Assembly: GCF_001668575.1 (NCBI RefSeq)
Contig: NZ_LZMD01000066.1
Location: 1 to 64,000 of the forward strand
Source of the DNA: Mycobacterium sp. 1164985.4
GTDB taxonomy: Bacteria > Actinomycetota > Actinomycetes > Mycobacteriales > Mycobacteriaceae
DNA: 64,000 nucleotides
Reading direction: 5' to 3'
Below the pieces are notes generated by a model. That model was not told the DNA's origin, ran no database searches, and worked only from the letters and a program-made list of their open reading frames with translations. Numbering within the stretch: the first letter of the stretch is position 1; each line of letters opens with the position of its first letter. A program made the translations under genes and the position numbers. Below are positions 9,059 to 16,992 of the stretch, one piece after another.

Positions 9059-11644
9059 CTAGGTGACGTCGAAGGCGCGGGCGCGCAGGGAGCGCTCGAC
9101 ACCCGCGCGGCCCTCGATGACCAGGCGACGCAGCGGAGGCGGCACGTCGGGGTCGGCGAGGAACTCGTCGGCTGCGGCCAGACCGTCCTCGCTGATGTCC
9201 CACGACGGGTACAACCCGATGACGACGGTCTGTGCGACCTCGCTGGAGCGCCGCTGCCACACTCCTGAGATGGCGCCGAAGTACTTGGCGCGGAACGGTT
9301 GCAGCAGGTCCTGCTGACCCGGCTGCACGAAGCCGCCGATGATCGCGCGGGCGGTGATGTTGGGCAGCGTGTCGTCCTCGATGACCTGCTCCCAGGCCGT
9401 CGCCTTGACCTCCGGCTGCGGCCGCGCCGCGGTCGCCGCCGCAGCGTGGCGCCTGCCCGCAGCGGTCGGGTCGCGCTGGGCCTCGGCGTCGATGAACGGT
9501 GTTGCGGCGCCGTCGGAGTCGACGACACCCGCGGTGGCCAACGCGGTGACGATGCGCCACCGCAGATCGGCGTCGACCACCAGCCCGCCCAGTCCGGACT
9601 CGGCCGGATCCGCGTCGAGCACCGCCTTCAGCACGTCGGTGTGCCTGCTCGACAACACCGACCCGCACAGCGCGTTGACGTACGCCAGTTGGTGATCCGA
9701 GCCCGCCTCGGCGCCGCGGGCCAGTTCCAGCAGCCGGTCGGCGAACGCCGACCAGCCCTCCGAGTGCGCCCAGTCGGGATCGGCGTAGGAGTTCAACGCC
9801 GTCTGCGCCTGCAGCAGAAGACGCTGCAGCACACCGACTTCGGTCTCGGCGTGCACACCGCTCGTGACCAGCGACACGAAGTCGCGCGCCTTGAGCTCCG
9901 CCTCGCGCGTCATCTCCCACGCCGCCGACCACGCCAGGGTGCGCGGCAACGGCTCGGCGATGTCGGCGATGCGCGTCAGCACGGTCTGCAGCGAGTCCTG
10001 GTCCAGCCGCAGCGAGCAGTACGTCAGATCGTCGTCGTTGACCAGGATCAACATGCCACGTGAAACTCCCTGCAGTGCAGCCACATCCGTGCGCGGACCC
10101 TCGACGTCGAGTTCCTCGCGATGCACCCGGACCAGCTTGCCGGATCCGTCGTCGTCATAAATGCCGACGGCGAGACGGTGCACGCGGGTCTCGCCGGCGC
10201 CCGGTGCGGCGCCGCTCTGATCGATGGAGAACCGGGTGAATCGGCCGTCGGCGTCGAGGTCGAATTCGGGGCGCAGCGTGTTGAGGCCCGTCGTCTTGAG
10301 CCACTGCCTACCCCACCCGGACAGGTCGCGTCCCGACGCCTTCTCCAGCGCGCCCAGCAGATCACCGAAGGTGGCGTTGCCGAATGCGTGGTCGCGGAAG
10401 TAATCCCGCAGCCCGGAGAGGAACTCCTCCTCGCCGACGTAGGCGACCAGCTGTTTGAGCACGCTGGCGCCCTTGGCGTAGGTGATCCCGTCGAAGTTCA
10501 CCTCGACCGCGGCCAGATCCGGGATGTCGGCGGCGACCGGGTGCGTCGAGGGTAGCTGGTCCTGCCGGTACGCCCACGACTTCTCGACGTTGGCGAACGT
10601 CGTCCACGCCTCGGTGTACTCGGTGGCCTCGGCCTGGCACAGCACCGAGGCGAACGTCGCGAACGACTCGTTGAGCCACAGGTCATCCCACCACTTCATG
10701 GTGACCAGGTCGCCGAACCACATGTGCGCCATCTCGTGCAGGACGGTCTCCGCGCGCCGTTCGTAGGAGGCCCGGGTGACCTTGCTGCGGAAGACGTAGT
10801 CCTCCAGGAACGTCACCGCCCCGGCGTTCTCCATCGCCCCGGCGTTGAACTCCGGCACGAACAACTGGTCGTACTTGCCGAACGCGTACGGGACGCCGAA
10901 GTTCTTGTGGTAGAAGCCGAATCCCTGTTTGGTCTCGGTGAACAGCCGGTTGGCATCCATGAACTCGGCCAGCGATCTGCGGCAGAACAGTCCGAGCGGG
11001 ATGTCGCCGTGGTCGTCGCTGTACACGTCGTCCCAGCGCGCATACGGCCCCGCGATGAGCGCCACCAGGTACGTGCTCATGCGCGGCGTGGCGGCGAACG
11101 TGTGGCGCTTGGCGGCGCCGGCGTCCTCGACGTTCACGGTGGCGCCGTTGGAGACGACCTCCCAGTGCGACGGCGCGGTCACCGAGACGTCGAACGCGGC
11201 CTTGAGATCCGGCTGGTCGAAACACGCGAACATGCGCTTGGCGTCGGCGGTTTCGAACTGCGAGTACAGATACACCTCGTCGTCGACGGGGTCGACGAAC
11301 CTGTGTAGCCCTTCTCCGGTGTTGGAGTAGCGGCAATCGGCATCGATGACGACGACGTTGTGGCCGGTCAATCCGATCAACGGGATACCGGTGGATTCGT
11401 CATAGGCGGAGACGTCGATGTCGCGGCCGTTGAGCGTAGCGCTGTGGATCACGTGGGCCGCGATGTCGATGTAGGTGTCGGCACCGGCGAGGGCGTCGAA
11501 TTCGACCGTGGTCGTGGACCGGAAGGTACGCTCGCCGGGCTTGCCGGCGCCGTCGGTCAGGTCGAGTTCGATGCGGTAGCTGTCGACGGTCACCAGGGCG
11601 GCGCGTTCGACGGCTTGGTCGCGGGTCAGGTTGGGAAGTGCCAC
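9059..11644 (-). CDS. pepN: aminopeptidase N (M1 metallopeptidase)
   Basis: 861-residue zinc aminopeptidase that removes N-terminal residues from peptides in the cytosol. The exopeptidase motif GAMEN is at residues 269-273 and the zinc site HEMAH at 303-307, with the third ligand Glu326 in NESFA. The N-terminal beta-saddle (from MALPNLTRDQ) and the C-terminal helical ERAP1-like domain are complete, so length and motifs are those of a full enzyme. It corresponds to Rv2467. The stop is 23 bp from repeat copy C. Confidence 0.96.
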   Translation of the reverse strand: MALPNLTRDQAVERAALVTVDSYRIELDLTDGAGKPGERTFRSTTTVEFDALAGADTYIDIAAHVIHSATLNGRDIDVSAYDESTGIPLIGLTGHNVVVIDADCRYSNTGEGLHRFVDPVDDEVYLYSQFETADAKRMFACFDQPDLKAAFDVSVTAPSHWEVVSNGATVNVEDAGAAKRHTFAATPRMSTYLVALIAGPYARWDDVYSDDHGDIPLGLFCRRSLAEFMDANRLFTETKQGFGFYHKNFGVPYAFGKYDQLFVPEFNAGAMENAGAVTFLEDYVFRSKVTRASYERRAETVLHEMAHMWFGDLVTMKWWDDLWLNESFATFASVLCQAEATEYTEAWTTFANVEKSWAYRQDQLPSTHPVAADIPDLAAVEVNFDGITYAKGASVLKQLVAYVGEEEFLSGLRDYFRDHAFGNATFGDLLGALEKASGRDLSGWGRQWLKTTGLNTLRPEFDLDADGRFTRFSIDQSGAAPGAGETRVHRLAVGIYDDDGSGKLVRVHREELDVEGPRTDVAALQGVSRGMLILVNDDDLTYCSLRLDQDSLQTVLTRIADIAEPLPRTLAWSAAWEMTREAELKARDFVSLVTSGVHAETEVGVLQRLLLQAQTALNSYADPDWAHSEGWSAFADRLLELARGAEAGSDHQLAYVNALCGSVLSSRHTDVLKAVLDADPAESGLGGLVVDADLRWRIVTALATAGVVDSDGAATPFIDAEAQRDPTAAGRRHAAAATAARPQPEVKATAWEQVIEDDTLPNITARAIIGGFVQPGQQDLLQPFRAKYFGAISGVWQRRSSEVAQTVVIGLYPSWDISEDGLAAADEFLADPDVPPPLRRLVIEGRAGVERSLRARAFDVT

Positions 11645-11692
11645 GCGACCAACCTATAGCGCGCCCGCCGACGGCGCGTCGCACGTCCCGCG

Positions 11693-12076
11693 TCAGAAGC
11701 CGGGTATCGCCCGCGCCGCGGGGAGCCAGTCCAGCACGGTGCCGTTACCGACCGAGGCCATCATCTGCGGGCAGTACATAGAGATCGCGATACCGGTGAA
11801 GAACGCCGCGATGTCCGGCGGGATGCCGTTGTCGGACACCTGCGTGTACACCTTCGCGAGGTTCTTACCCGGCTCGACGAGCATCGGGCACACGGATTCC
11901 CCGACGGCGACCATGTTCACCGGGTTGTCGACGGTCATGCCCGCACCGCGGAGCGCGGCCAGGAAGGCGTCGTCGGTCGGGTCGGCATGGGCGGGCGCGG
12001 CGAACGTCGTCGCAGCCGCGGCCAGACCGGCCCCTAACGCCAGAGCGCGTACTCGAACATCAACAGGTTTGTTCAC
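11693..12076 (-). CDS. secreted DUF732 protein
   Basis: 127-residue exported protein. A signal peptide occupies about residues 1-31 (basic start, alanine-rich core, AHA-DP cleavage). The mature part begins DPTDDAFLAALRGAG, typical of the mycobacterial DUF732 family of small secreted helical proteins with two cysteines (here in ESVCPML and MYCPQM). Function is unknown. It lies between pepN and the divergently oriented nitroreductase gene. Confidence 0.8.
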   Translation of the reverse strand: MNKPVDVRVRALALGAGLAAAATTFAAPAHADPTDDAFLAALRGAGMTVDNPVNMVAVGESVCPMLVEPGKNLAKVYTQVSDNGIPPDIAAFFTGIAISMYCPQMMASVGNGTVLDWLPAARAIPGF

Positions 12077-12192
12077 TTCGGTAACGATTCTTCACATTGG
12101 TCACATCAGGAACACGGTTCGGTCACCGTTTGCACTCTTAGGCGTTTCTCATATCGCGATCTGCGGAGCGGGCCGCTATAAGCGCCGACGCG

Positions 12193-12219
12193 GGGAACAC
12201 TCAACAGGCGATCGAAGTT
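12193..12219 (+). promoter_or_regulatory. SigH-type promoter upstream of Rv2466c homologue
   Basis: GGGAAC at 12193-12198 and GTT at 12217-12219, separated by 18 bp, fit the GGAAC / GTT pattern of SigH (oxidative/heat stress) promoters. The transcript would start about 40 bp before the ATG at 12265. From general knowledge Rv2466c belongs to the M. tuberculosis SigH regulon. Confidence 0.65.
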
Positions 12220-12264
12220 GTTGACAATTGGACCCCGCCCATTCCGCGCCCGGAAGGATTCATC

Positions 12265-12873
12265 ATGCCCGAGAAGTCCGTCGCAGAATTCTGGTTCGAC
12301 CCACTGTGCCCCTGGTGCTGGATCACCTCGCGCTGGATCCTCGAGGTCGAGAAGGTCCGCGACATCGACGTGAACTTCCGGGTGATGAGCCTCGCGGTGC
12401 TCAACGAGGGGCGCGATCTGCCCGAGCAGTACCAGGAAGCGATGAAGAAGGCTTGGGGGCCGGTGCGCGTCGCGATCGCCGCCGAGCAGGCCAAGGGCCG
12501 CGAAATCCTCGAGCCGTTGTACACCGCGATGGGTACGCGCATCCACAACCAGGGCAATCAGGACTTTGACGTGGTGATCAAGGAATCGCTGGCCGAGGTG
12601 GGCCTGCCCGCCGAACTCGCGGAGGCCGCCACCAACGACAAGTACGACGAGGCTCTGCGCAAGAGCCACCACGAGGGCATGGACCCCGTCGGCGAGGACG
12701 TCGGCACCCCGACCATCCACGTCAACGGCGTCGCCTTCTTCGGACCCGTGCTGTCGAAGATCCCGCGGGGCGAAGAGGCCGGCAAGCTCTGGGACGCCTC
12801 GGTGACCTTCGCGTCCTATCCGCACTTCTGGGAACTCAAGCGCACGCGCACGGAGTCGCCGCAGTTCGACTGA
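12265..12873 (+). CDS. mycothiol-dependent nitroreductase, DsbA/thioredoxin fold (Rv2466c-like)
   Basis: 202-residue DsbA-family oxidoreductase. The CPWC redox motif is near the N-terminus ([14 protein letters not shown], Cys at about 16 and 19), with a helical insertion and the cis-Pro strand [10 protein letters not shown] typical of the fold. The M. tuberculosis homologue uses mycothiol and activates nitro-prodrugs such as TP053; its normal role is thought to be detoxification under oxidative stress. The ATG at 12265 is preceded by GGAAGGA about 10 bp upstream. A SigH-like promoter supports stress induction. Confidence 0.9.
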   Translation: MPEKSVAEFWFDPLCPWCWITSRWILEVEKVRDIDVNFRVMSLAVLNEGRDLPEQYQEAMKKAWGPVRVAIAAEQAKGREILEPLYTAMGTRIHNQGNQDFDVVIKESLAEVGLPAELAEAATNDKYDEALRKSHHEGMDPVGEDVGTPTIHVNGVAFFGPVLSKIPRGEEAGKLWDASVTFASYPHFWELKRTRTESPQFD

Positions 12874-12907
12874 TCGCGCCCGGGTAGAGCGGGCGGCGTC
12901 TGCCACA

Positions 12908-13390
12908 ATGACCGCCATGCGCGTCTACCTGGGAGCCGATCACGCCGGCTTCGACCTCAAGCAGGCCATCATCGAGCACCTGCGCAACACCGGGCACGAG
13001 CCGATCGATTGCGGAGCGTTCGTCAACGACCCCGACGACGACTATCCGGCCTTCTGCATCGCGGCCGCGGAGAAGACCGTCGCCGATTCGGGCAGCCTCG
13101 GCATCGTGCTCGGGGGCTCGGGCAACGGTGAGCAGATCGCGGCCAACAAGGTCCTCGGCGCGCGGTGTGCGTTGGCGTGGAGCGTCGAGACCGCCAAACT
13201 CGCACGCGAGCACAACAACGCGCAGCTGATCGGCATCGGCGGGCGCATGCACAGCGTCGACGAGGCGTTGGCGATCGTCGACGCGTTCCTCAGCACCCCG
13301 TGGTCGGAAGCCGCACGGCACCAACGTCGTATCGACATCCTCTCCGAGTACGAACGCACCCGCGTCGCGCCCCCGGTGCCCGGCGCGTAG
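12908..13390 (+). CDS. rpiB: ribose-5-phosphate isomerase B
   Basis: 160-residue RpiB/LacAB-family isomerase interconverting ribose-5-phosphate and ribulose-5-phosphate in the pentose phosphate pathway. It starts MTAMRVYLGADHAGFDLK; the phosphate-binding ADHAG and GGSGNGEQ loops are present. The latter carries the Glu that acts as base in the mycobacterial subtype, in which the E. coli catalytic Cys is replaced by Ser. The start agrees with the M. tuberculosis protein, which also has three residues before MRVYLGAD. The next gene begins 2 bp after its stop. Confidence 0.95.
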   Translation: MTAMRVYLGADHAGFDLKQAIIEHLRNTGHEPIDCGAFVNDPDDDYPAFCIAAAEKTVADSGSLGIVLGGSGNGEQIAANKVLGARCALAWSVETAKLAREHNNAQLIGIGGRMHSVDEALAIVDAFLSTPWSEAARHQRRIDILSEYERTRVAPPVPGA

Positions 13391-13392
13391 GG

Positions 13393-14187
13393 ATGCCGGA
13401 GGGCCACACGCTGCACCGGCTCGCCCGGTTGCATCAGCGCCGCTTCGGTCGCGCGCCGGTGCTGGTGTCCAGCCCACAGGGCCGGTTCGCCGACGGCGCT
13501 GCCGCGGTCAGCGGGCGGGTTCTCAAGAAGGCGACCGCCTACGGCAAACACCTGTTCCATCACTACGACGGTGGGCGGGTGGTGCACGTGCACCTCGGGT
13601 TGTATGGCACGTTCACCGAGGTGCCGCTGCCGGTCCCGGTCCCGGTCGGACAGGTCCGGATGCGGATGATCGGCTCCGAGTACGCCACCGACCTGCGGGG
13701 TCCGACGGTGTGTGAGGTACTCGAAGAGCCCGAGATCGCCGACGTCATCGACCGCCTCGGACCCGATCCGCTGCGCCGGGACGCCGACGGATCGCTGGCG
13801 TGGGCACGAATCCATAAGTCGCGCAGGCCGATCGGAGCGCTGTTGATGGACCAGTCGGTGATCGCCGGGGTGGGCAACGTCTACCGCAACGAGCTGTTGT
13901 TCCGGCACGGTGTCGACCCGCACCGGCCCGGCATCCGCATCGACGAGAACGAGTTCGACGAGATGTGGACCGACCTCGTCGAGTTGATGCGGATCGGGCT
14001 GCGGCGCGGCAAGATTCACACCATCCGCCGCGAGGACGATCACGGGCTGCCGTCGTACGCGCCGGGCCGCCCCCGCACCTACGTGTACCGGCGTGCCGGG
14101 GAGCCGTGCCGGCTGTGCGGCACCGAGATCCGCACCGAGGTGATGGAGGGCCGCAACCTGTTCTGGTGCCCGACCGATCAAAGCTAG
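13393..14187 (+). CDS. nei1: Fpg/Nei-family DNA glycosylase (Rv2464c-like)
   Basis: 264-residue base-excision-repair glycosylase/AP lyase for oxidised bases. Met is followed by the nucleophilic Pro and Glu (PEGHTLHRLA), with a Lys in the YGKHLFHH beta-hairpin and the helix-two-turn-helix LLMDQSVIAGVGNVYRNE. The C-terminal zinc finger reads C-x2-C-x16-C-x2-D (ending FWCPTDQS), with Asp where the fourth zinc Cys is expected. It begins 2 bp after rpiB, so the two are cotranscribed. Substrate range is not predictable from sequence alone. Confidence 0.85.
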   Translation: MPEGHTLHRLARLHQRRFGRAPVLVSSPQGRFADGAAAVSGRVLKKATAYGKHLFHHYDGGRVVHVHLGLYGTFTEVPLPVPVPVGQVRMRMIGSEYATDLRGPTVCEVLEEPEIADVIDRLGPDPLRRDADGSLAWARIHKSRRPIGALLMDQSVIAGVGNVYRNELLFRHGVDPHRPGIRIDENEFDEMWTDLVELMRIGLRRGKIHTIRREDDHGLPSYAPGRPRTYVYRRAGEPCRLCGTEIRTEVMEGRNLFWCPTDQS

Positions 14188-14237
14188 GCGCCGCGGCTGA
14201 GTCCACGTGACGGGTGGGCCTCAGAGACAATCGACGC

Positions 14238-15926
14238 GTGGAGTTGATTCTCGTCGTCGTCGGAGCCATCGTCGTCACCGCTGTCGCGCACCGGCGTGGC
14301 CTCGAGCCGGCCCTGATCATCGTCGTCATCGGCGCCGCGGTGTCGTTCCTGCCGGATTTCGAACCGCCCGAACTCGATTCGCACATCCTGCTGACGGTGG
14401 TTTTGCCGCCGCTGCTGTATTCGGCCGCCCTGGACTTCTCGTTCCCGACGTTTCTGCGCAACATCCGGCCGATCCTCGGCCTCGGCATCGGACTGGTCGT
14501 GGTGACCACATTCGCGGTGGCGGCCTCGGCACGGCTGGTGGTTGTGCCGCTGACGTTCGCCACTGCGCTGGTGTTGGGCGCGATCGTGGCGCCGCCGGAC
14601 GCCGTTACCGCGGTGGCGCTAGGACGTAAGCTCGGCCTGCCGAAGCGGGTGATGGCGATCCTGACGGGGGAGAGCCTGATCAACGATGCCGCCGCACTGA
14701 CGCTGTTCTCGATCGCGGTCGTGCAGGTCACCGGTGGGCACATCTTCATCCACAACCCGTTTCTGCTGTTCGGCTACAGCGCGGTGGTCGGACCGATCGT
14801 CGGTGCGCTGCTGGGCTACGTGACGCTGTGGATCCGGCGGCGACTGGCCAATCCCGGACTCGAGACCGTGCAGGGCCTCGTGGTGCCGTTCGCGGCGTTC
14901 ATCGTCGCCGAGGAGCTGCACGCTTCCGGCGTGCTTGCGGTCGTGGTCGCCGGGTTCGTGGTGGCCAACGGAACGCTGTCCGCCGGATACCAGACCCGGC
15001 TGCAGGAACGCTACGTGTGGAACTCGGTCGACGTGCTCCTCGAGGCGTTCGTGTTCGCCTACATCGGGTTGCATCTGCGCTTCGTGCTGGAGGATCTGCG
15101 GGAGGCGCACGAGTCGCTGGCCGAGGTCGCGTTGGCGTCGCTGGTGGTGTTGGTCATCGTCCTGGTGATCCGGCCGCTGTCGGTCTTCACCATCTTCGGG
15201 CGCAACAAACTGTCCCAGCATGTCGGGAACCGGTTGAGCGTTCCGGTGCCGGAGGGTGGCGGCCGCGGTGCGCTGGGAACCAAGCGGCGCAAGAACCCAC
15301 CGGGGAAGTGGCGCTCGCGCATCGACCGGCGGTCGCTGTCCTGGCAGGAGAACCTGGTCGTCTCATGGACGGGTATGCGCGGGGTGGTGACTCTTGCTGC
15401 GGCCGCGGCCATTCCGGCGACGACGGTCACCGGTGAACCGTTCCCCGAGCGCGCCACCATTCAGGCCGTGGCGTTCGTGGTCAGCGTCGGCACGCTGTTG
15501 CTTCAAGGCTCGACGCTGCCGATCCTGATCCGGCGGCTGCACCTCTCGCGGTTCTCCGATGATCACGCCCTCGACCGCAACGAGGAACTCAAGGCCGAAC
15601 GCATCGTGCACGAGGCCGCCGACCGAGTGCTCGCCGAATTCCGCGCCAATCCGCCGGCGAACCTGAGCCCGCGCGTGGCCGCCGAGATCGAGGCGATCAT
15701 CGCCAGGCACTCGCAGGACGCCGACGAGATGCCGGATCCGGAGGCGCACACCAAGCGCTCGGAGGTGTTCTCGGCGCTGTACCGCGATGTGCTGGCCCAA
15801 CAGCGCGCCGCACTGATCGCCGAACGCGACGAGGGACGCATCGAGGACGAGGCGGTGCGGGCGATGCTCGAACGGCTCGACCTACAGGAGGCCGGGGTGT
15901 CGGCGCGGCTGGAGAGCCGACTCTAG
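14238..15926 (+). CDS. CPA1-family Na+(K+)/H+ antiporter
   Basis: 562-residue integral membrane antiporter of the NhaP/YjcE type. The N-terminal about 420 residues form some 12 hydrophobic segments, with conserved GAIVAPPDAV (TM5 region) and GESLINDAA (the ND pair of the ion-binding site) blocks. A hydrophilic stretch around residues 340-380 precedes the TGMRGVVTLAAA helix. The C-terminal about 120 residues are a charged cytoplasmic tail rich in Glu and Arg, likely regulatory. The GTG at 14238 starts directly before the first helix. It exports monovalent cations in exchange for protons. Confidence 0.88.
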   Translation: MELILVVVGAIVVTAVAHRRGLEPALIIVVIGAAVSFLPDFEPPELDSHILLTVVLPPLLYSAALDFSFPTFLRNIRPILGLGIGLVVVTTFAVAASARLVVVPLTFATALVLGAIVAPPDAVTAVALGRKLGLPKRVMAILTGESLINDAAALTLFSIAVVQVTGGHIFIHNPFLLFGYSAVVGPIVGALLGYVTLWIRRRLANPGLETVQGLVVPFAAFIVAEELHASGVLAVVVAGFVVANGTLSAGYQTRLQERYVWNSVDVLLEAFVFAYIGLHLRFVLEDLREAHESLAEVALASLVVLVIVLVIRPLSVFTIFGRNKLSQHVGNRLSVPVPEGGGRGALGTKRRKNPPGKWRSRIDRRSLSWQENLVVSWTGMRGVVTLAAAAAIPATTVTGEPFPERATIQAVAFVVSVGTLLLQGSTLPILIRRLHLSRFSDDHALDRNEELKAERIVHEAADRVLAEFRANPPANLSPRVAAEIEAIIARHSQDADEMPDPEAHTKRSEVFSALYRDVLAQQRAALIAERDEGRIEDEAVRAMLERLDLQEAGVSARLESRL

Positions 15927-15948
15927 CGACGTCGACGTCCGGCGGATC

Positions 15949-16728
15949 TCAGAAGCCGCCGAAATCGCCGACGCCGCCGCCGATGTCACCGCCGCCCCAG
16001 TCTGCGCCGCCCCAGTCGCCGCCGCCGTCGCCCCAGCCGCCGTCGCCGCCGAAGTCCTGGCCGCCCTGGTCCAGTCCTTGGTCGTAGCCCTGGGCGAAGC
16101 CCTCCTCGTAGCCGCTGCCGTGCATGCCGGAGAACAAGGCGTCGAACAACAGCACCGAACCCAGCCCCCACGCGCCGGCGACGAGCGCGGGCTTCCACCA
16201 CGGCTCGGAGTACCAGCCCGCAGGCACCGGACGGCCCGCGACCCGGCCGCCGGGGTAGTAGTTGGGGGTGCGTTCGGACGGTGTCGGCGACGCCTCGATC
16301 TCGCGGCCCTCGAAGTTGACCTTGCGATCCTCGGTCACCGTGCCCGCCGCCCGCTGACCGGTCAGCGTCTCGAGTTCGGGTCCCGGGTCCATGCCCATCG
16401 CGGTGCGCGCGGCCCGAACGTAGTAGAGGCCCTCGATTGCGCTCTCCTTGGCGAGCAACGCCTGCTTGACGGTGCCGGCCTGGTCGATCTGTGAGCCGGC
16501 GGCGGTGTAGCGCTCGGACGCGTCGGCGAGCGCCTGCTTGGAGGCCTCGTCGGTGCCGGTCAAGCTGATCACCTGACCGCCGAGGCGTTCGATGACGCGG
16601 CGGGAATCCGCTTTGGCGTCGTCGAGCGAGGCGGCCTTGCGTCGATCCGACGCCCGCATCGCGGCGTAGGCGACGACGCCGAGCGCGACGATGACCAGGA
16701 CGACGAGAACGAGCAGAACACCGTTCAT
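15949..16728 (-). CDS. membrane-anchored protein with glycine/tryptophan-rich tail
   Basis: 259 residues. One N-terminal transmembrane helix (about residues 3-24) is followed by a helical region of about 100 residues resembling DUF1542-type segments (SRRVIERLGGQVISLTG). A proline-containing linker comes next, then a short hydrophobic stretch (PALVAGAWGLGSVLLFDALF), and a tail of about 60 residues made of G-D-W-G-G repeats. Such tails are common in actinobacterial membrane proteins of unknown role. ATG at 16728 is preferred over the GTG three codons upstream. Function unknown. Confidence 0.7.
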   Translation of the reverse strand: MNGVLLVLVVLVIVALGVVAYAAMRASDRRKAASLDDAKADSRRVIERLGGQVISLTGTDEASKQALADASERYTAAGSQIDQAGTVKQALLAKESAIEGLYYVRAARTAMGMDPGPELETLTGQRAAGTVTEDRKVNFEGREIEASPTPSERTPNYYPGGRVAGRPVPAGWYSEPWWKPALVAGAWGLGSVLLFDALFSGMHGSGYEEGFAQGYDQGLDQGGQDFGGDGGWGDGGGDWGGADWGGGDIGGGVGDFGGF

Positions 16729-16992
16729 GGCGACCACCCTACCCAGGTCCCCGGTCCCGGACGCGGCGGCGAACTCCGCGCCGATTTGACGGTATTCAAA
16801 CCGGTTACCGGGAGCGGTGGGTAAGTGCGGCTGTGGGTACTAGACGGCACCCTGCCGTCCCTTGCCGTGGACCTGGATGTGGCCGCCGCGCTGCCATGTG
16901 GACAAGCGAAGCGCTGGTAATCGACTGCTGACACGCCCCTCATGCGATTCGGCGTATCAGGAGCGGGCGGAAAAGTGTCTCGTTGAGCGGCT
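16729..16992. other. intergenic region, no gene seen
   Basis: 264 bp between the membrane-protein start and the stop of the large surface-protein gene. No open frame with plausible codon use and no convincing hairpin terminator were found. It should contain the promoter for the minus-strand membrane-protein gene. Confidence 0.5.

Noticed and set aside
12221..12226. TTGACA as a SigA -35 box before the nitroreductase gene
   Set aside because: No acceptable -10 hexamer 16-19 bp downstream; the SigH-type element fits better.
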